Below, piece after piece: positions 49,209 through 57,339 of a DNA stretch of 64,000 bases. Position numbers and translations under genes: made by a program. Under the pieces are notes generated by a model. The model had not been told where the DNA came from and ran no database searches. It saw nothing but the letters and a program-made list of their open reading frames with translations. Each line of letters opens with the position of its first letter. The stretch's first letter is position 1. The DNA is from DATMGU01 sp035555315 (lineage in GTDB: Bacteria; Pseudomonadota; Alphaproteobacteria; ATCC43930; CGMCC-115725): contig DATMGU010000053.1 in NCBI GenBank assembly GCA_035555315.1, positions 50,245 through 114,244 on the forward strand, given 5' to 3'.

Positions 49209-51671
49209 TCACCGCTTGGCGGTAAACACCCCCACCGCCTGGTAGGTCGTCCCGCCCGAATTGTTCAGGATGGTGAATTGGCCGCCGGTCTCCGCCACCG
49301 GATTGCTCGGCGATTTGTAGAAGGAACCGCTGAGCGTGCCGGTGCGTCCGGTACCGGTCAACGTGCCCGCGTAGTCGCGGGCATTGGACGACGAAACGGC
49401 CGAGGTGTAATTGGCGCCGTCGAAATTGCTGATGTTGAACGTGCCGCTTTTCGTGCCGAAATTATACGTACCGACCAGGCCACCGACGGCGATATAGCGG
49501 CCGAGCGTGTTGGACACGCCACCGATCGTTCCCACCGTCTGCACGGTGCCGATCGCCGCCCCGGTATAGGTCGCGGTTCCGGAGGTCGGGATATCGCTGG
49601 TATTGGGCAGCGGCCCGGCGACCCACAGCCCCATGGTGATGTTGTTGGCGCGGATGTCGCTGTTGTACGGGCTGAGGATGGTGCCGCCGAAGAAGCCCCA
49701 TTGGGCGTATTGGCATGAACAATAGGAGACGCCCGACGGCAGGATGTTGTTCGGTAGGGCGGTGGCGCTGCTGACGAAATACATGCTCTGGGTGCCGAGC
49801 GAAGAACTGCCGTTGACGGTCGCCGAGCCGCTGCTGGAGCCATAGGTCTGGTCATCAACGAAGGACGACGCCGCCACGCCATTCCCGCCATAGGCGAGAT
49901 TGAGACTGACGGCGCCGACAGCACTCGAACTGGGCGTGGTGATGTTGGTATTGAGATTGATCGCGGCGCCGACCCGGCTGGTCGAGGCGTTGGTGGCGAC
50001 CTGCATATCCGGTGAGAGTTGATTGGTACTGATGAAATAGCGGTCGGAGGCCGCGGCGCTGGTGGCGCCCACATTGACCGGCGCCTGGATGTTTACCAAG
50101 GCGTTGGCATAGCCGGAGAGCACCTGGGTCGTCCGGTTGAGGCCGGTGCCGCTCGGCAGGGCCGTGCTGGTGGCGCTTCCCGTGTAGCCATAGGTGACCG
50201 TCGTGTTCGGCAGGGCGTTATTGCCGGAAAACACCTGACTGACGATGTTCGCCGAGGTCGTGCCGGTGGATGTCGCGAGCCCGCTGGTCAGTTGGAAACT
50301 ATTGGGGGTGAATACCAGGAAGGAGGTGCCGCCTTGCCCGGTCGGCACACTGGTCAGCACGCCCGAGACTCCGGCGAAGTTGAAATTCGCCTGCACGCGC
50401 ATGCTGCCGCTGACGACCCCGACGACATAGCGGGACCGGGTGGTGCTCCTCTCGATATCGCCGCTCGCCACGACGATTTCCGAAGTCTGGTTGAAGCCCG
50501 TGCCGTTGATGTTGACCGAGGCCTGCAGGAAGGTCGCCGTGCCGCCCGTCACGAAGGTGCCGGTCGGTACCACCAGATAGAGCGGCGAGACGACCGCCGT
50601 GCCGAGGGGCAGGTTCGGGTTGGTCAGGAACGGGATGGACGATTGCAGGGAGGAGGGATTGCTAACGTTATAGGCCGAGATCAGCGTCGATCCCGCCTTT
50701 ACGTTATAGAGTGCCGCCAATTGCGCGTCGGTGCCCAGGCCCTGCGTGATCAGGGTATTGGATTCATCCTGCGTCGTCTTTTTCTGCGTGGCGTCGGTGC
50801 TGACGGTCGCGACCTGGTTCCGGCTTTGGCTGGGGTCTTGGGAGGTGTTTTTCGTGTCCTCAAGGCCGCGCCCTATAACACCGAGTTGGTTGAGCAGCGG
50901 TCCGAGCGAGGCGCCGGCGACCAATTGGTTGGTCGGCCGGATCGGGGCGCCGCCGTTGATGCCGGGTATGCCTTCGAGCAGCGGCAATTTGGCGATGGTC
51001 GCATCGGTCATCGGAAACGGGCTGGACGGGCTGCTGCCATCGCCCGGAATCAGCACCGAATACCCGGCCCGGGTGATATTCTGTTCCGAGTTGTTATTGC
51101 CGGCGCAGCGCAACCGGTCGCCATAGACCAGGGTGCAGGTCGTCGCCTTGGTTGTCGGATCGATATCGATCAGCGCGACGCCGCCGCGCACGCCAACCTC
51201 GCCGGACGGCGTCTTGAAGGCCACTTCGGTCGATTTGCTGATCCGGCCACCGACGAAGCGCAGGAAGCCGCTCGCCGCGGTCGCCGCGATCTTGCCGGCG
51301 CCCGAACTCGGGTCGTAGACGTAGTTATCGATGGTAAGCGAGGCGTTCGGCCCGATCGTGATGGTCGACCCGTCGCGGAACAGCAATTGGGTTTGGCCGC
51401 GGCCCCCGGTCGTCAGCAGTTCCTTTTCGAAGATGTCGGCGCCGACTTCCAGGACCCGCGCCGGCTGACGAACCGGCGTGCCCATCGCATCGGGATTGAC
51501 CGCGGTGGTGACCCCCGAGCTCTGATCCTGCGCCGAAACCGGCGAGATCCATCCCAGGGCGAGCGGCAGCGCGGTGAAGGCCGCCGCCAGCGCCACGCGG
51601 CGCCAGTTTGCAAGACACGCGGCGAGGCGAATAGGAGACTTCATAACGGACGGCAAATCGAGCGACGGCAT
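49209..51671 (-). CDS. FecR-domain protein with a TbpB-like C-terminal barrel segment
   Basis: An 820-residue secreted protein. A signal peptide ends at about residue 48 (SPVSAQ). Residues ~70-175 are a FecR domain (LLFRDGSTITIGPNASLTID, TPSGEVGVRGGVALIDI). The long middle is Ser/Thr/Gly/Asn-rich and repetitive in composition, like adhesins. The last ~130 residues have the strand pattern of transferrin-binding-protein-like barrels: GTFNISNFDGANYTSAV, YAGTLTGTGRTGTLSGSFYK, AETGGQFTILNNS and the terminal AVGVFTAKR. It has no lipobox. The next gene upstream encodes a Slam-like outer-membrane protein, so it is a likely Slam-type effector. Binding partner is unknown. Confidence 0.8.
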   Translation of the reverse strand: MPSLDLPSVMKSPIRLAACLANWRRVALAAAFTALPLALGWISPVSAQDQSSGVTTAVNPDAMGTPVRQPARVLEVGADIFEKELLTTGGRGQTQLLFRDGSTITIGPNASLTIDNYVYDPSSGAGKIAATAASGFLRFVGGRISKSTEVAFKTPSGEVGVRGGVALIDIDPTTKATTCTLVYGDRLRCAGNNNSEQNITRAGYSVLIPGDGSSPSSPFPMTDATIAKLPLLEGIPGINGGAPIRPTNQLVAGASLGPLLNQLGVIGRGLEDTKNTSQDPSQSRNQVATVSTDATQKKTTQDESNTLITQGLGTDAQLAALYNVKAGSTLISAYNVSNPSSLQSSIPFLTNPNLPLGTAVVSPLYLVVPTGTFVTGGTATFLQASVNINGTGFNQTSEIVVASGDIERSTTRSRYVVGVVSGSMRVQANFNFAGVSGVLTSVPTGQGGTSFLVFTPNSFQLTSGLATSTGTTSANIVSQVFSGNNALPNTTVTYGYTGSATSTALPSGTGLNRTTQVLSGYANALVNIQAPVNVGATSAAASDRYFISTNQLSPDMQVATNASTSRVGAAINLNTNITTPSSSAVGAVSLNLAYGGNGVAASSFVDDQTYGSSSGSATVNGSSSLGTQSMYFVSSATALPNNILPSGVSYCSCQYAQWGFFGGTILSPYNSDIRANNITMGLWVAGPLPNTSDIPTSGTATYTGAAIGTVQTVGTIGGVSNTLGRYIAVGGLVGTYNFGTKSGTFNISNFDGANYTSAVSSSNARDYAGTLTGTGRTGTLSGSFYKSPSNPVAETGGQFTILNNSGGTTYQAVGVFTAKR

Positions 51672-51681
51672 GATCGACCCC

Positions 51682-53073
51682 TTAGAAGTGATAGATGATG
51701 CTCGACAGGGCGGAGGTGTTCGAATAGCGGAAGTTCGGCACCGACGACCTGGTCCAATCCTGCGATAATTGCAGGTTGGCGCTGAACTCATCGGTAATGC
51801 CGACCGTCAGCAGGGCACTGAACAGATATTGCCGGTCGTAGCGTTTGGTTCCGGGATCGATGCTCGGGTCGGCCGCGTCGTAGGGCCGCAAGACGACGCC
51901 GCCGCGCCCGGCGATCGACCAAGGCTTGTCGGTTATCTCCAGCGGCGCGTCGAACAGGCGCGTGTAGCCGAATTGCACGGAGTAGCTGGTATAGCGCTCG
52001 TATTGCGCCCGGGCGTGATCGATGTCGAAGCCGAGGATGGCGCTGATCACATCGGTCGGGTAAAGCGCGTAATCGGTCGTCAGCAGCAATGATGTCAGCT
52101 GGCCGTTCTTATCGGTCAGGCTGGGATTCTTGGCGCTGTTGTGAAAATCGCGCTGCCGGAATTCGCCGCTGAGATTGGATTGCAGCACGCTGCTGAACGC
52201 CGTGCGCAGCGACAGGCCCGCGCCATAGGCGCCAAAGAACGGCGAGTAATCGAGGCTGGCGACCGTGCCGATCGCATAGGGTTTGACGCTCGCTTGAACA
52301 AAATCGTTGGGGCCGAGCACGGGGATCCGCATCCCGCTGGTCATCTCGGCATAGCCGAGGCTGTTTTGATGGACGCGGAATTGGTGCGAACCATAGCCGG
52401 TGAACGTCGTCTCGATCGTCTCGCCGCCCTGCCAGTCCAGGTCGAAGATGTCGGTCGCGTCGCCGGCGAGGAACAGGTTCGTATCGGCGCGCTGCCGGCT
52501 GCTGGAGGTCAGCGTCGCATCGATGCCGAACACGCGGACCTGGGAATTGGTCGAAATGAAATTGGCATTGGTCTGATATTGCGTGCCGGTCGACAGCGAC
52601 CCGGTCAGCGTGTTGCGCGCCAGGTGCTTTTCGATATCCGCCATATATTTCTGGACGTCCTCGCGGATGTCGCGCGGCACGCCGGTGGTGTCCAGGACCT
52701 GTTGGAAAAAGCGCTGGGCCACCCGGTACGAACCAAGCTTGAAATAGAGGCGACCGAGGTCGTAGCGCACCCGTGGCAGTTCCGGATTGTAGATCAGCAT
52801 CCGCTCATAGGCGCCGATGGCACCTTCGACGTCGCCGACCTGGACCGCCAGATTGGCGAACTCGAAGATCCCGTCGAGGTTGGCGGGTTCCTGCAGGGTA
52901 CGGTTGAAGGCGGCGTTGTATCTTTGGCGAAGGTCGGATTCCTCCGCCTTCGCTCCCGTCGCTAGGGCGATTTGAGCGGTCAGCCCGAGGGCGATGACAG
53001 CGACAGAGAAGAGACGCCGACCGGCTGAGCTTGTTCGCGCGAAACGCGCCGGGTAGGTCTTCCGAGGGAACAT
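51682..53073 (-). CDS. TPR plus outer-membrane beta-barrel protein, Slam-like
   Basis: A 463-residue outer-membrane protein. After a signal peptide (ending near GAKA) come two to three TPR-like helical repeats (YERMLIYNPELPRVRYDLGR, LYFKLGSYRVAQRFFQQVL), and then about 300 residues of alternating strands ending in the aromatic SALSSIIYHF, a classic barrel C-terminus. This layout is that of Slam (surface lipoprotein assembly modifier) proteins, which move TbpB-like proteins across the outer membrane. It precedes the FecR/TbpB-like gene with 10 bases between, so the two are an export pair. The start could also be 53103. The Slam assignment is moderately confident. Confidence 0.75.
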   Translation of the reverse strand: MFPRKTYPARFARTSSAGRRLFSVAVIALGLTAQIALATGAKAEESDLRQRYNAAFNRTLQEPANLDGIFEFANLAVQVGDVEGAIGAYERMLIYNPELPRVRYDLGRLYFKLGSYRVAQRFFQQVLDTTGVPRDIREDVQKYMADIEKHLARNTLTGSLSTGTQYQTNANFISTNSQVRVFGIDATLTSSSRQRADTNLFLAGDATDIFDLDWQGGETIETTFTGYGSHQFRVHQNSLGYAEMTSGMRIPVLGPNDFVQASVKPYAIGTVASLDYSPFFGAYGAGLSLRTAFSSVLQSNLSGEFRQRDFHNSAKNPSLTDKNGQLTSLLLTTDYALYPTDVISAILGFDIDHARAQYERYTSYSVQFGYTRLFDAPLEITDKPWSIAGRGGVVLRPYDAADPSIDPGTKRYDRQYLFSALLTVGITDEFSANLQLSQDWTRSSVPNFRYSNTSALSSIIYHF

Positions 53074-53529
53074 CGAATCGGTCGGTCGCTGCACGCTTTC
53101 CACCCCTCATCCACGCCAAATCGATCGAGCCGCGTCATAGCCCCTGTCGTGTGACGATCTCAGTGACCCAGATCACACGGCGGTCGGAGACTTTCCTCGG
53201 CAGCCGCTGTAGGGGATCCCGAAATGCCGCTGGTTTCCATCTTGTTACGTCACGTGACGTCGCGGCAATAAATAGATGAAACACAACGCCGACTCAATTG
53301 TTTGGAGAGGGAATCCCAAACAAAAAAAACCGCTGCGTGAGAGCGGCGGCGCTGTAACAAAGCTGTAATGCTTTCGCGGGGCTGTTGTCGACCGAGGCCG
53401 GACCAGAATCCGAGATCGTCAGCCGCGCCTGTCGGTCGGAATGAAAGGATTCGACCCTTCGGCCCCCAGGGCAATCCTAAAGCGCCGCCGACTTGTTGCC
53501 GGGTGGTCCTGGTGGCGGTGGATATTGGG
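53074..53529. other. Intergenic region holding a tRNA-Pro 3'-half remnant
   Basis: No convincing gene is present. The region contains the upstream end of the Slam operon, an AT-rich stretch around 53230-53330, and the degenerate tRNA-Pro copy at 53433-53468. A short leftward frame across it (53250-53474) overlaps the tRNA-like sequence and is not a gene. Confidence 0.6.
53433..53468 (-). repeat. Degenerate copy of the 3' half of tRNA-Pro
   Basis: Compared with 53921-53956 of the tRNA-Pro gene, this stretch keeps GGGGGCCG, a T-arm-like GAAGG-GTCGAAT-CCTTT stem-loop and the acceptor end CATTCCGACC, with a handful of mismatches. It lies about 450 bases downstream of the intact tRNA 3' end, in the same orientation, and lacks the 5' half. 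It looks like an old attachment-site duplicate left by an element that integrated into tRNA-Pro, or a decayed tandem copy. Confidence 0.7.
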
Positions 53530-53754
53530 TTAGGCGGGGGCTAGGTCGAGCCGTCGTTCTATGCGATGCAACCGGTCCTCGATGCGATCGATGCGCGCGG
53601 ACTGACCGGCGAAGTCGCCATGGATAAGACTAACCACCTGTTCCAAGCTGGTCATGCGTCGCTTCAGGTCGGTCACGTCCTCTTGCAGGGTGCGCTGGCC
53701 GTCCAGCAAGCGCTGCAGCATGGACTGGATAAGCTCAAGGCTCGGTTCACTCAT
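53530..53754 (-). CDS. Small coiled-coil protein of unknown function
   Basis: A 74-residue protein, nearly all helix, with heptad-like spacing (LIQSMLQRLLDGQRTLQEDV, TDLKRRMTSLEQVVSLIHGD, ARIDRIEDRLHRIERRLDL). It resembles the widespread short coiled-coil proteins of alphaproteobacteria, including SlyX-like ones. It lies between the tRNA remnant and tRNA-Pro. Confidence 0.75.
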   Translation of the reverse strand: MSEPSLELIQSMLQRLLDGQRTLQEDVTDLKRRMTSLEQVVSLIHGDFAGQSARIDRIEDRLHRIERRLDLAPA

Positions 53755-53880
53755 GGCAAGGCTTCCCGCTGGCCGTTGAGCCTATGATAGGGAGGGGAGA
53801 CCGGCGGGGCAACAGGGTCGGGATGGCGGCCGCGGGCGGAATTGTTCAGGGGAGCGGTGCCGGTTAAGTCCGATCTCACG

Positions 53881-53916
53881 AAAAAGCCCAGCATCTCATT
53901 GAGGTTGCTGGGCTTT
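53881..53916 (-). terminator. Terminator of tRNA-Pro
   Basis: An 11-base perfect stem (53883-53893 with 53906-53916) and a 12-base loop, followed on the minus strand by a run of T residues. It lies a few bases after the tRNA 3' end. Confidence 0.9.
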
Positions 53917-53920
53917 ATAA

Positions 53921-53997
53921 TGGTCGGAGTGAGAGGATTCGAACCTCCGGCCCCCACGTCCCGAACGTGGTGCTCTACCAGGCTGAGCTACACTCCG
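53921..53997 (-). tRNA. tRNA-Pro (CGG)
   Basis: A 77-base tRNA on the minus strand. The acceptor stem is CGGAGTG/CACTCCG, the anticodon stem-loop is CCACG-TTCGGGA-CGTGG with anticodon CGG, and the T arm is GGAGG-TTCGAAT-CCTCT. The D arm region is GCTCAGCCTGGTAGAGC. The 3' ACCA is encoded. It reads the CCG codon, common in GC-rich genomes. Confidence 0.97.
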
Positions 53998-54571
53998 CCG
54001 ACCGCAGGAGCGGGGTTATAGACACCGCCGCCAGGGACTGCAACCACCAACCGACGGTAATCTCGCTAGCCCGATGTGTTTTCTAGATAAAGCAGGACCT
54101 CAGCCGGTGACCTCGAGCAGTCGCTCGGCCTCCCGCGCGATGTCGTGTCGCGCAACAATCCTGCTCTTCTTGAGGTAGTCGGCGAATTGGCCTTAGCCGA
54201 CATCGCCGGGTCGTCTTGCCGCGATGGTCGAGCGTACCCGACCTGGCTCAACCGAATCCGCCACGGTCTGCCTCTTCGACGGCGTCAAGTTCCTCATCAG
54301 GCGACAGGCAAGGATATGATACTACCTATCCGATTCTGGGGCGGACTCCGGGTTTGTCGCACCCAAAACAGGCATGCATTCTCGTAAATCGATCGAGAAA
54401 TAGTCTCATTTTAAAATGCAAAAATGCACAGCTTGTTGCAGAACTCGGCATGTTCTTTTTCGTTCGATGGGCAGAGGCTGACAAACGAAATACCTCGGCC
54501 TGAGAAGGCACGTCAGACAGTTTGTCGGGCGCGGGCACTACCTGCTGATTCGGTCTTTGATCGGGACGTAA
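53998..54571. other. Region between tRNA-Pro and the nitrilase locus
   Basis: Besides the tRNA promoter this 570-base stretch holds no intact gene. On the minus strand, around 54104-54193, the frame reads QFADYLKKSRIVARHDIARE and ends EAERLLEVTG before a stop, looking like the last ~30 residues of some protein cut off by an in-frame TAA. A 12-base palindrome CATTTTAAAATG lies at 54407-54418 in an AT-rich patch. This fits a junction where DNA was gained or lost. Confidence 0.5.
54015..54043 (-). promoter_or_regulatory. Promoter of tRNA-Pro
   Basis: On the minus strand TTGCAG (54038-54043) and TATAAC (54015-54020) are separated by exactly 17 bases and lie about 18 bases upstream of the tRNA 5' end. 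This is a good sigma-70 type promoter. Confidence 0.7.
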
Positions 54572-55360
54572 ATGTTCAATGCCATGATCTTAAAACTGAA
54601 GTACAAGAAGTTGAGGCGACTCTTCGAACTGGTACTGGGCCCGACTTTACTTATCGCGATCTGGTGGGTCGCGTTCAAGGGGCAGCTCGTCAACAAGGAT
54701 CTCCTGCCGTCGCCGATCGAGACTCTTCGCGATACGATCGTAAATATTTCTTCCGGTAATATGACGCAGGATTTCTTACATACGTTTACGCGCGTCGCTT
54801 ATTCTGTTGTCATCGCGGTCGTCGCTGGTGTGCCAGCCGGCATTATCCTTGGCGCGAGGGCTTCGGTTTACCGGTCTGTAGAATTCCTCGTCGATTTCTT
54901 TCGCTCAACGCCGGCAACGGCGCTCTTTCCACTTTTTCTGCTTTTGTTCGGCCTCGGTGATCTCGCGAAGATCGCAGTAGCGGCGTTCGCGGCCTGGCTC
55001 GTGATTGTCTTCAACGTTGCCTATGGGGTCATGAATGCGCGTCAGACCCGGATTCTGGCTGCGCGTTCCATGGGAGCATCTTCCTTGCGGATTTTCCGGG
55101 ACGTCATCTTCTTTGAAACACTTCCACAGACGTTCATTGGATTGCGAACAGCGGCTTCGCTCGCTCTGGTCGTCATTATCGTGGCCGAAATGTTCATCGG
55201 TGCGACCGACGGGATCGGCCATCGGATCATCGATGCGCAAATATCTTACTCGCTGACCGATATGTATGGATCGATTCTCGTCTCTGGAGCGATGGGTTAC
55301 GGATTGAATGTGGCGTTACTTTTCGTCGAGAGATCTTTGGTTCACTGGTCTGGAAAATAG
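54572..55360 (+). CDS. ABC transporter permease (SsuC/TauC-like)
   Basis: A 262-residue membrane protein of the BPD_transp_1 family with about six helices (VLGPTLLIAIWWVAFKG, YSVVIAVVAGVPAGIILGAR). The EAA-type loop is AARSMGASSLRIFRDVIFFE. It belongs to the taurine/sulfonate/nitrate-type importers. Its codons are less GC-biased than those of the chromosomal genes around the locus. It is the first gene of a permease - binding protein - ATPase - nitrilase group. Confidence 0.9.
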   Translation: MFNAMILKLKYKKLRRLFELVLGPTLLIAIWWVAFKGQLVNKDLLPSPIETLRDTIVNISSGNMTQDFLHTFTRVAYSVVIAVVAGVPAGIILGARASVYRSVEFLVDFFRSTPATALFPLFLLLFGLGDLAKIAVAAFAAWLVIVFNVAYGVMNARQTRILAARSMGASSLRIFRDVIFFETLPQTFIGLRTAASLALVVIIVAEMFIGATDGIGHRIIDAQISYSLTDMYGSILVSGAMGYGLNVALLFVERSLVHWSGK

Positions 55361-55402
55361 TTTTCCGACCGGAGCGTAAATCTAGACTTGGGAGTTATTG
55401 TG

Positions 55403-56389
55403 ATGCAAAGAATTCTGCTTGTCGCTGTGGCGGCGCTCGTGATCGCCACGAACCATGCTCAGGCGGCATGCGACAAAATGGACAAGGTGACGGTGGTCTG
55501 GCTGCCAATCATGCAAACCACGGCCTACTACGTGGCGCTGGAAGAGAAGCTGTTTGAAAAAGCCTGCGTCGAGATCGTCTCGACCAAGATGGAATCGCCT
55601 AACCAGATCATAGACGCACTGGTCGCGGAACGGGCCGATTTTGGTGCCCCCGGGGCTGCCGCCGGTATCGCGATGATTGCGGAAACAAAATTTCCGGGAA
55701 AAATGAAGATCTTCGGACTTCAGGGCGGTGGAATCGCGGTCAACAGAATAAACGACGGACTTATCGTCAAGCCCGACAGTACGATCAAAAGCTTTGCCGA
55801 TCTTAGAGGCAAGACTCTAGGCCATGTGCCGGGAATCCAATGGCGAACCATTTCAAGATACATGGTCAGGGCAGCGGGTCTAGATCCGGATCAAGACGTG
55901 AAGCTCGTCGATCTTGCCGTGGCGATGCAGGTGCCTGCCGTGGTCGGAGGGACAGTCGATGCGACATTGTCGCTCGAGCCCGTTGGCTCTATCGCGGTTG
56001 CATCAGGCAAAGCTGTTCGTGCCATGATCAACCCCGTCGCCACCGTAATTGCCGACCCATTTTATTCTGGCGCTTCAATCATGACAACTAAATTCATGAA
56101 AGAGCGGCCGCAAGTGGCCCAGAAAATTGTCGCGGCGATCGATCAGGCGACGGATCTCGTGAACGGTGACTTTGAAAAGTACAAGGCTATTATTCCAAAT
56201 TACACCCCGATTAAGCAGGATCAGCTTGAATTCTTGGCGCAGCCCTATCTGCGTGGCTACAAAGACATCAACGATACTGATATTAAGTCATATCAGGCCC
56301 TCATCGATGTGTTTATCAAAGAAGGGGTTCTGACCGGTCCGCTGGATGTCCGAGAGAAGCTGCTTTCAAAGTCCGATTTTGGAAACTGA
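55403..56389 (+). CDS. ABC transporter substrate-binding protein (NMT1/TauA-like)
   Basis: A 328-residue periplasmic binding protein. The signal peptide is MQRILLVAVAALVIATNHAQA. The mature part has KVTVVWLPIMQTTAYYVALE, QIIDALVAERADFGAPGAAA and LRGKTLGHVPGIQWRTISRY, the NMT1/SsuA layout. The ATG at 55403 is preferred, with GGGAG upstream. The ligand is unknown; a nitrile, amide or N-carbamoyl compound is likely given the nitrilase next door (inference). Confidence 0.9.
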   Translation: MQRILLVAVAALVIATNHAQAACDKMDKVTVVWLPIMQTTAYYVALEEKLFEKACVEIVSTKMESPNQIIDALVAERADFGAPGAAAGIAMIAETKFPGKMKIFGLQGGGIAVNRINDGLIVKPDSTIKSFADLRGKTLGHVPGIQWRTISRYMVRAAGLDPDQDVKLVDLAVAMQVPAVVGGTVDATLSLEPVGSIAVASGKAVRAMINPVATVIADPFYSGASIMTTKFMKERPQVAQKIVAAIDQATDLVNGDFEKYKAIIPNYTPIKQDQLEFLAQPYLRGYKDINDTDIKSYQALIDVFIKEGVLTGPLDVREKLLSKSDFGN

Positions 56390-56411
56390 GGATCAACGGG
56401 AGCCATCGGTC

Positions 56412-57269
56412 ATGAGCTTCGTTTCTTCCGTCAGAAGCACGGATCGTGGCGCCGATGGAGGTGCCGACCACAGCGGATCGACTCAGTTGGCACAAGACCA
56501 GAAGCTGGCCCGTCAAACTTTCATGACGGTTCGCGGGTTGAAGAAGACATTCGACGGCGCGGTCATCTACGACGACTTTGCAATCGATCTCCCACTTGGA
56601 CAAGTTATCTCGATTTTCGGGCCGAACGGCTGCGGAAAGAGCACGTTCATTAACATGATTTCTGGCCTGATGCCGATGGACGCTGGCGCGGTCCTCTATG
56701 ACGGACAGCTCATCAAAGACACAAAGATTTCCTATGTATTCCAGAACTACCGCGAGGCGCTCTTTCCCTGGCTGAGGGCCATCGACAATATTCACTATCC
56801 GCTTGTGGTCATGGGCATCGAACGCAAGGAACGGCATCGCCGCGTGGAAAAGCTACTGGCTGATTTTGGCGTTCAGATCGATCTCAACGCTTTCCCCTAT
56901 ACCTTATCAGGCGGACAACAACAGACGGTCTCGATTCTGCGTGCCCTTGTGACGGAGCCGGAGGTGCTTTTCCTCGACGAGCCGTTCTCCGCCCTGGACT
57001 ACGAGATGACGCTGTTTATGCGAGAACAGCTGCAGACCATATACATGAAGACAAGGACGACGATGCTGCTCGTGTCCCATGATCTTGATGAGGCGATCCA
57101 ACTCGCAGACAAAGTCGTCCTCCTGACCCGAAGGCCGACGAGGGTCGCCGAGATTGTCGAGGTCGATTTGCCTTGGCCGCGCACTCTTGAAGTAACGACT
57201 GGCGAGCGTTTCATGTCGCTTAAGCGTCATTGCTTGGACCGCTTTTGGCGTGAAGTGAAATCGCGCTGA
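56412..57269 (+). CDS. ABC transporter ATP-binding protein (SsuB/TauB-like)
   Basis: A 285-residue ATPase. Walker A is IFGPNGCGKSTFINMISG, the Q-loop is YVFQNYREALFPW, the signature LSGGQQQTVSILRALV, Walker B LFLDEPFSALDYE, and the switch His is in LLVSHDLDEAIQ. An N-terminal ~45-residue extension (Ser/Asp/Gly-rich) precedes the domain. GGGAGCC lies upstream of the ATG. It completes the importer with the two preceding genes. Confidence 0.92.
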   Translation: MSFVSSVRSTDRGADGGADHSGSTQLAQDQKLARQTFMTVRGLKKTFDGAVIYDDFAIDLPLGQVISIFGPNGCGKSTFINMISGLMPMDAGAVLYDGQLIKDTKISYVFQNYREALFPWLRAIDNIHYPLVVMGIERKERHRRVEKLLADFGVQIDLNAFPYTLSGGQQQTVSILRALVTEPEVLFLDEPFSALDYEMTLFMREQLQTIYMKTRTTMLLVSHDLDEAIQLADKVVLLTRRPTRVAEIVEVDLPWPRTLEVTTGERFMSLKRHCLDRFWREVKSR

Positions 57270-57339
57270 ACGCATGCTGCCGCGCGCCGTGAGTTCGCGT
57301 GGAAGCCGACTTCGAGACAATCATAAATAGGAGATTTAC

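Noticed and set aside
53250..53474. 74-codon leftward frame over the tRNA remnant
   Set aside because: It overlaps the tRNA-like sequence and has no protein features.
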